The notes under the pieces were generated by a model. The model saw only the letters and a list, made by a program, of their open reading frames with translations. It was not told the origin of the DNA and made no database searches. Of a stretch of DNA of 64,000 nt, positions 63,839-64,000 are shown in pieces. The stretch's first letter is position 1. Every line of letters starts with the position of its first letter. The position numbers and the translations under genes were made by a program. Source of the DNA: Alphaproteobacteria bacterium (lineage in GTDB: Bacteria; Pseudomonadota; Alphaproteobacteria; UBA8366; Aestuariispiraceae); NCBI GenBank assembly GCA_024743195.1, contig JANSXE010000002.1, positions 428,136-492,135 of the forward strand, in the 5' to 3' direction.

Positions 63839-64000
63839 ATGGCCTTTTCATCGTCACACGCCTTCGGCGGCGGCGATCCGCTGGAGGTCGTCGAGCGCCG
63901 GCGGCGCTCGCCGCTCGGCCTCTCGGCCGCCGTCGGCGCGGTCCCCGACGCGCCGGCGCCCTATTCGCCCTCCAAGCCCCTCCGCGACGCGCTGCGGCCC
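63839..64000 (+). CDS. N-terminal fragment of an unknown protein
   Basis: An open frame of 54 codons from ATG 63839 (after ATAGGAGA) runs off the right edge. It reads MAFSSSHAFGGGDPLEVVER and continues Arg/Pro-rich. I do not recognise it. It is divergent from argD with about 200 bases between the starts. GcrA, which often neighbours argD, starts differently. Confidence 0.5.
   Translation, partial: MAFSSSHAFGGGDPLEVVERRRRSPLGLSAAVGAVPDAPAPYSPSKPLRDALRP

Noticed and set aside
63839..64000. Assignment of the right-edge gene as gcrA because it is divergent from argD
   Set aside because: The visible N-terminus lacks the conserved GcrA start (a W-T-x-E-R-type DNA-binding motif).

Overview
The window is high-GC bacterial DNA whose gene content points to an alphaproteobacterium, probably Rhodospirillales in the broad sense (inference). 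Supporting signs are the pyrF-trpF-trpB-trpA and argD-argF-hslO gene orders, a UbiH-type hydroxylase, glnK-amtB behind a sigma-54-like promoter, ATP-dependent PckA, and intergenic palindromes with GTCATCCCGG ends. I see no rRNA, tRNA, CRISPR array, prophage or insertion sequence. Coding density is very high and many genes overlap by 1-11 bases.

Layout. 1-5341: pyrF, trpF, trpB and the first codons of trpA on the minus strand. Two opposite-strand genes, a SABATH-type carboxyl methyltransferase and a class 3 lipase, sit between trpF and trpB. 5747-9676: DUF971 protein, UbiH-like monooxygenase, glnK-amtB and a strong terminator. 9832-15928: DapC-like aminotransferase, ftsK, lolA, a C26 glutamine amidotransferase and xthA. 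15929-16276: a composite of intergenic repeats. 16277-24133: a methyltransferase, then a tightly coupled seven-gene operon (two paralogous MurG-like and two GT4-like glycosyltransferases, a histidine phosphatase, a polysaccharide deacetylase and a membrane protein). This looks like an uncharacterised surface-glycan pathway. 24223-30400: a complete peptide/opine-type ABC importer (dual ATPase, binding protein, two permeases).

30443-36312: a frameshifted parE toxin relic with an intact antitoxin gene, rlmN, an SDR-like gene, two exported proteins, trxA and a DUF1127 protein. 36489-45212: a GcvA-like LysR regulator, an RND permease and its lipoprotein adaptor, an amidotransferase, a PfkB sugar kinase, an EI24 membrane protein and a lipoprotein whose start codon is triplicated. 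45490-55253: a TetR-fronted operon with a long-chain acyl-CoA synthetase, a full branched-chain-amino-acid-type ABC transporter and a PaaK-like CoA ligase, probably for uptake and activation of a carboxylic acid. 55284-64000: a degenerate AMP-binding protein, two more palindromic repeats, pckA, a HugZ-like protein, a lipoprotein, hslO, argF, argD and the start of an unknown gene.

Two genome-scale patterns stand out. First, short tandem repeats recur at more than a dozen places, often on gene starts or stops. Units are 12 or 15 bp when wholly inside coding sequence and mostly 14 or 11 bp outside it. Second, a palindromic repeat family appears at two loci. The points most worth checking are the glycan operon, the two chained MRLGA minicistrons before the lipoprotein at 44697, the gene pair inside the trp cluster, and the CoA-ligase-like protein that has lost its P-loop.
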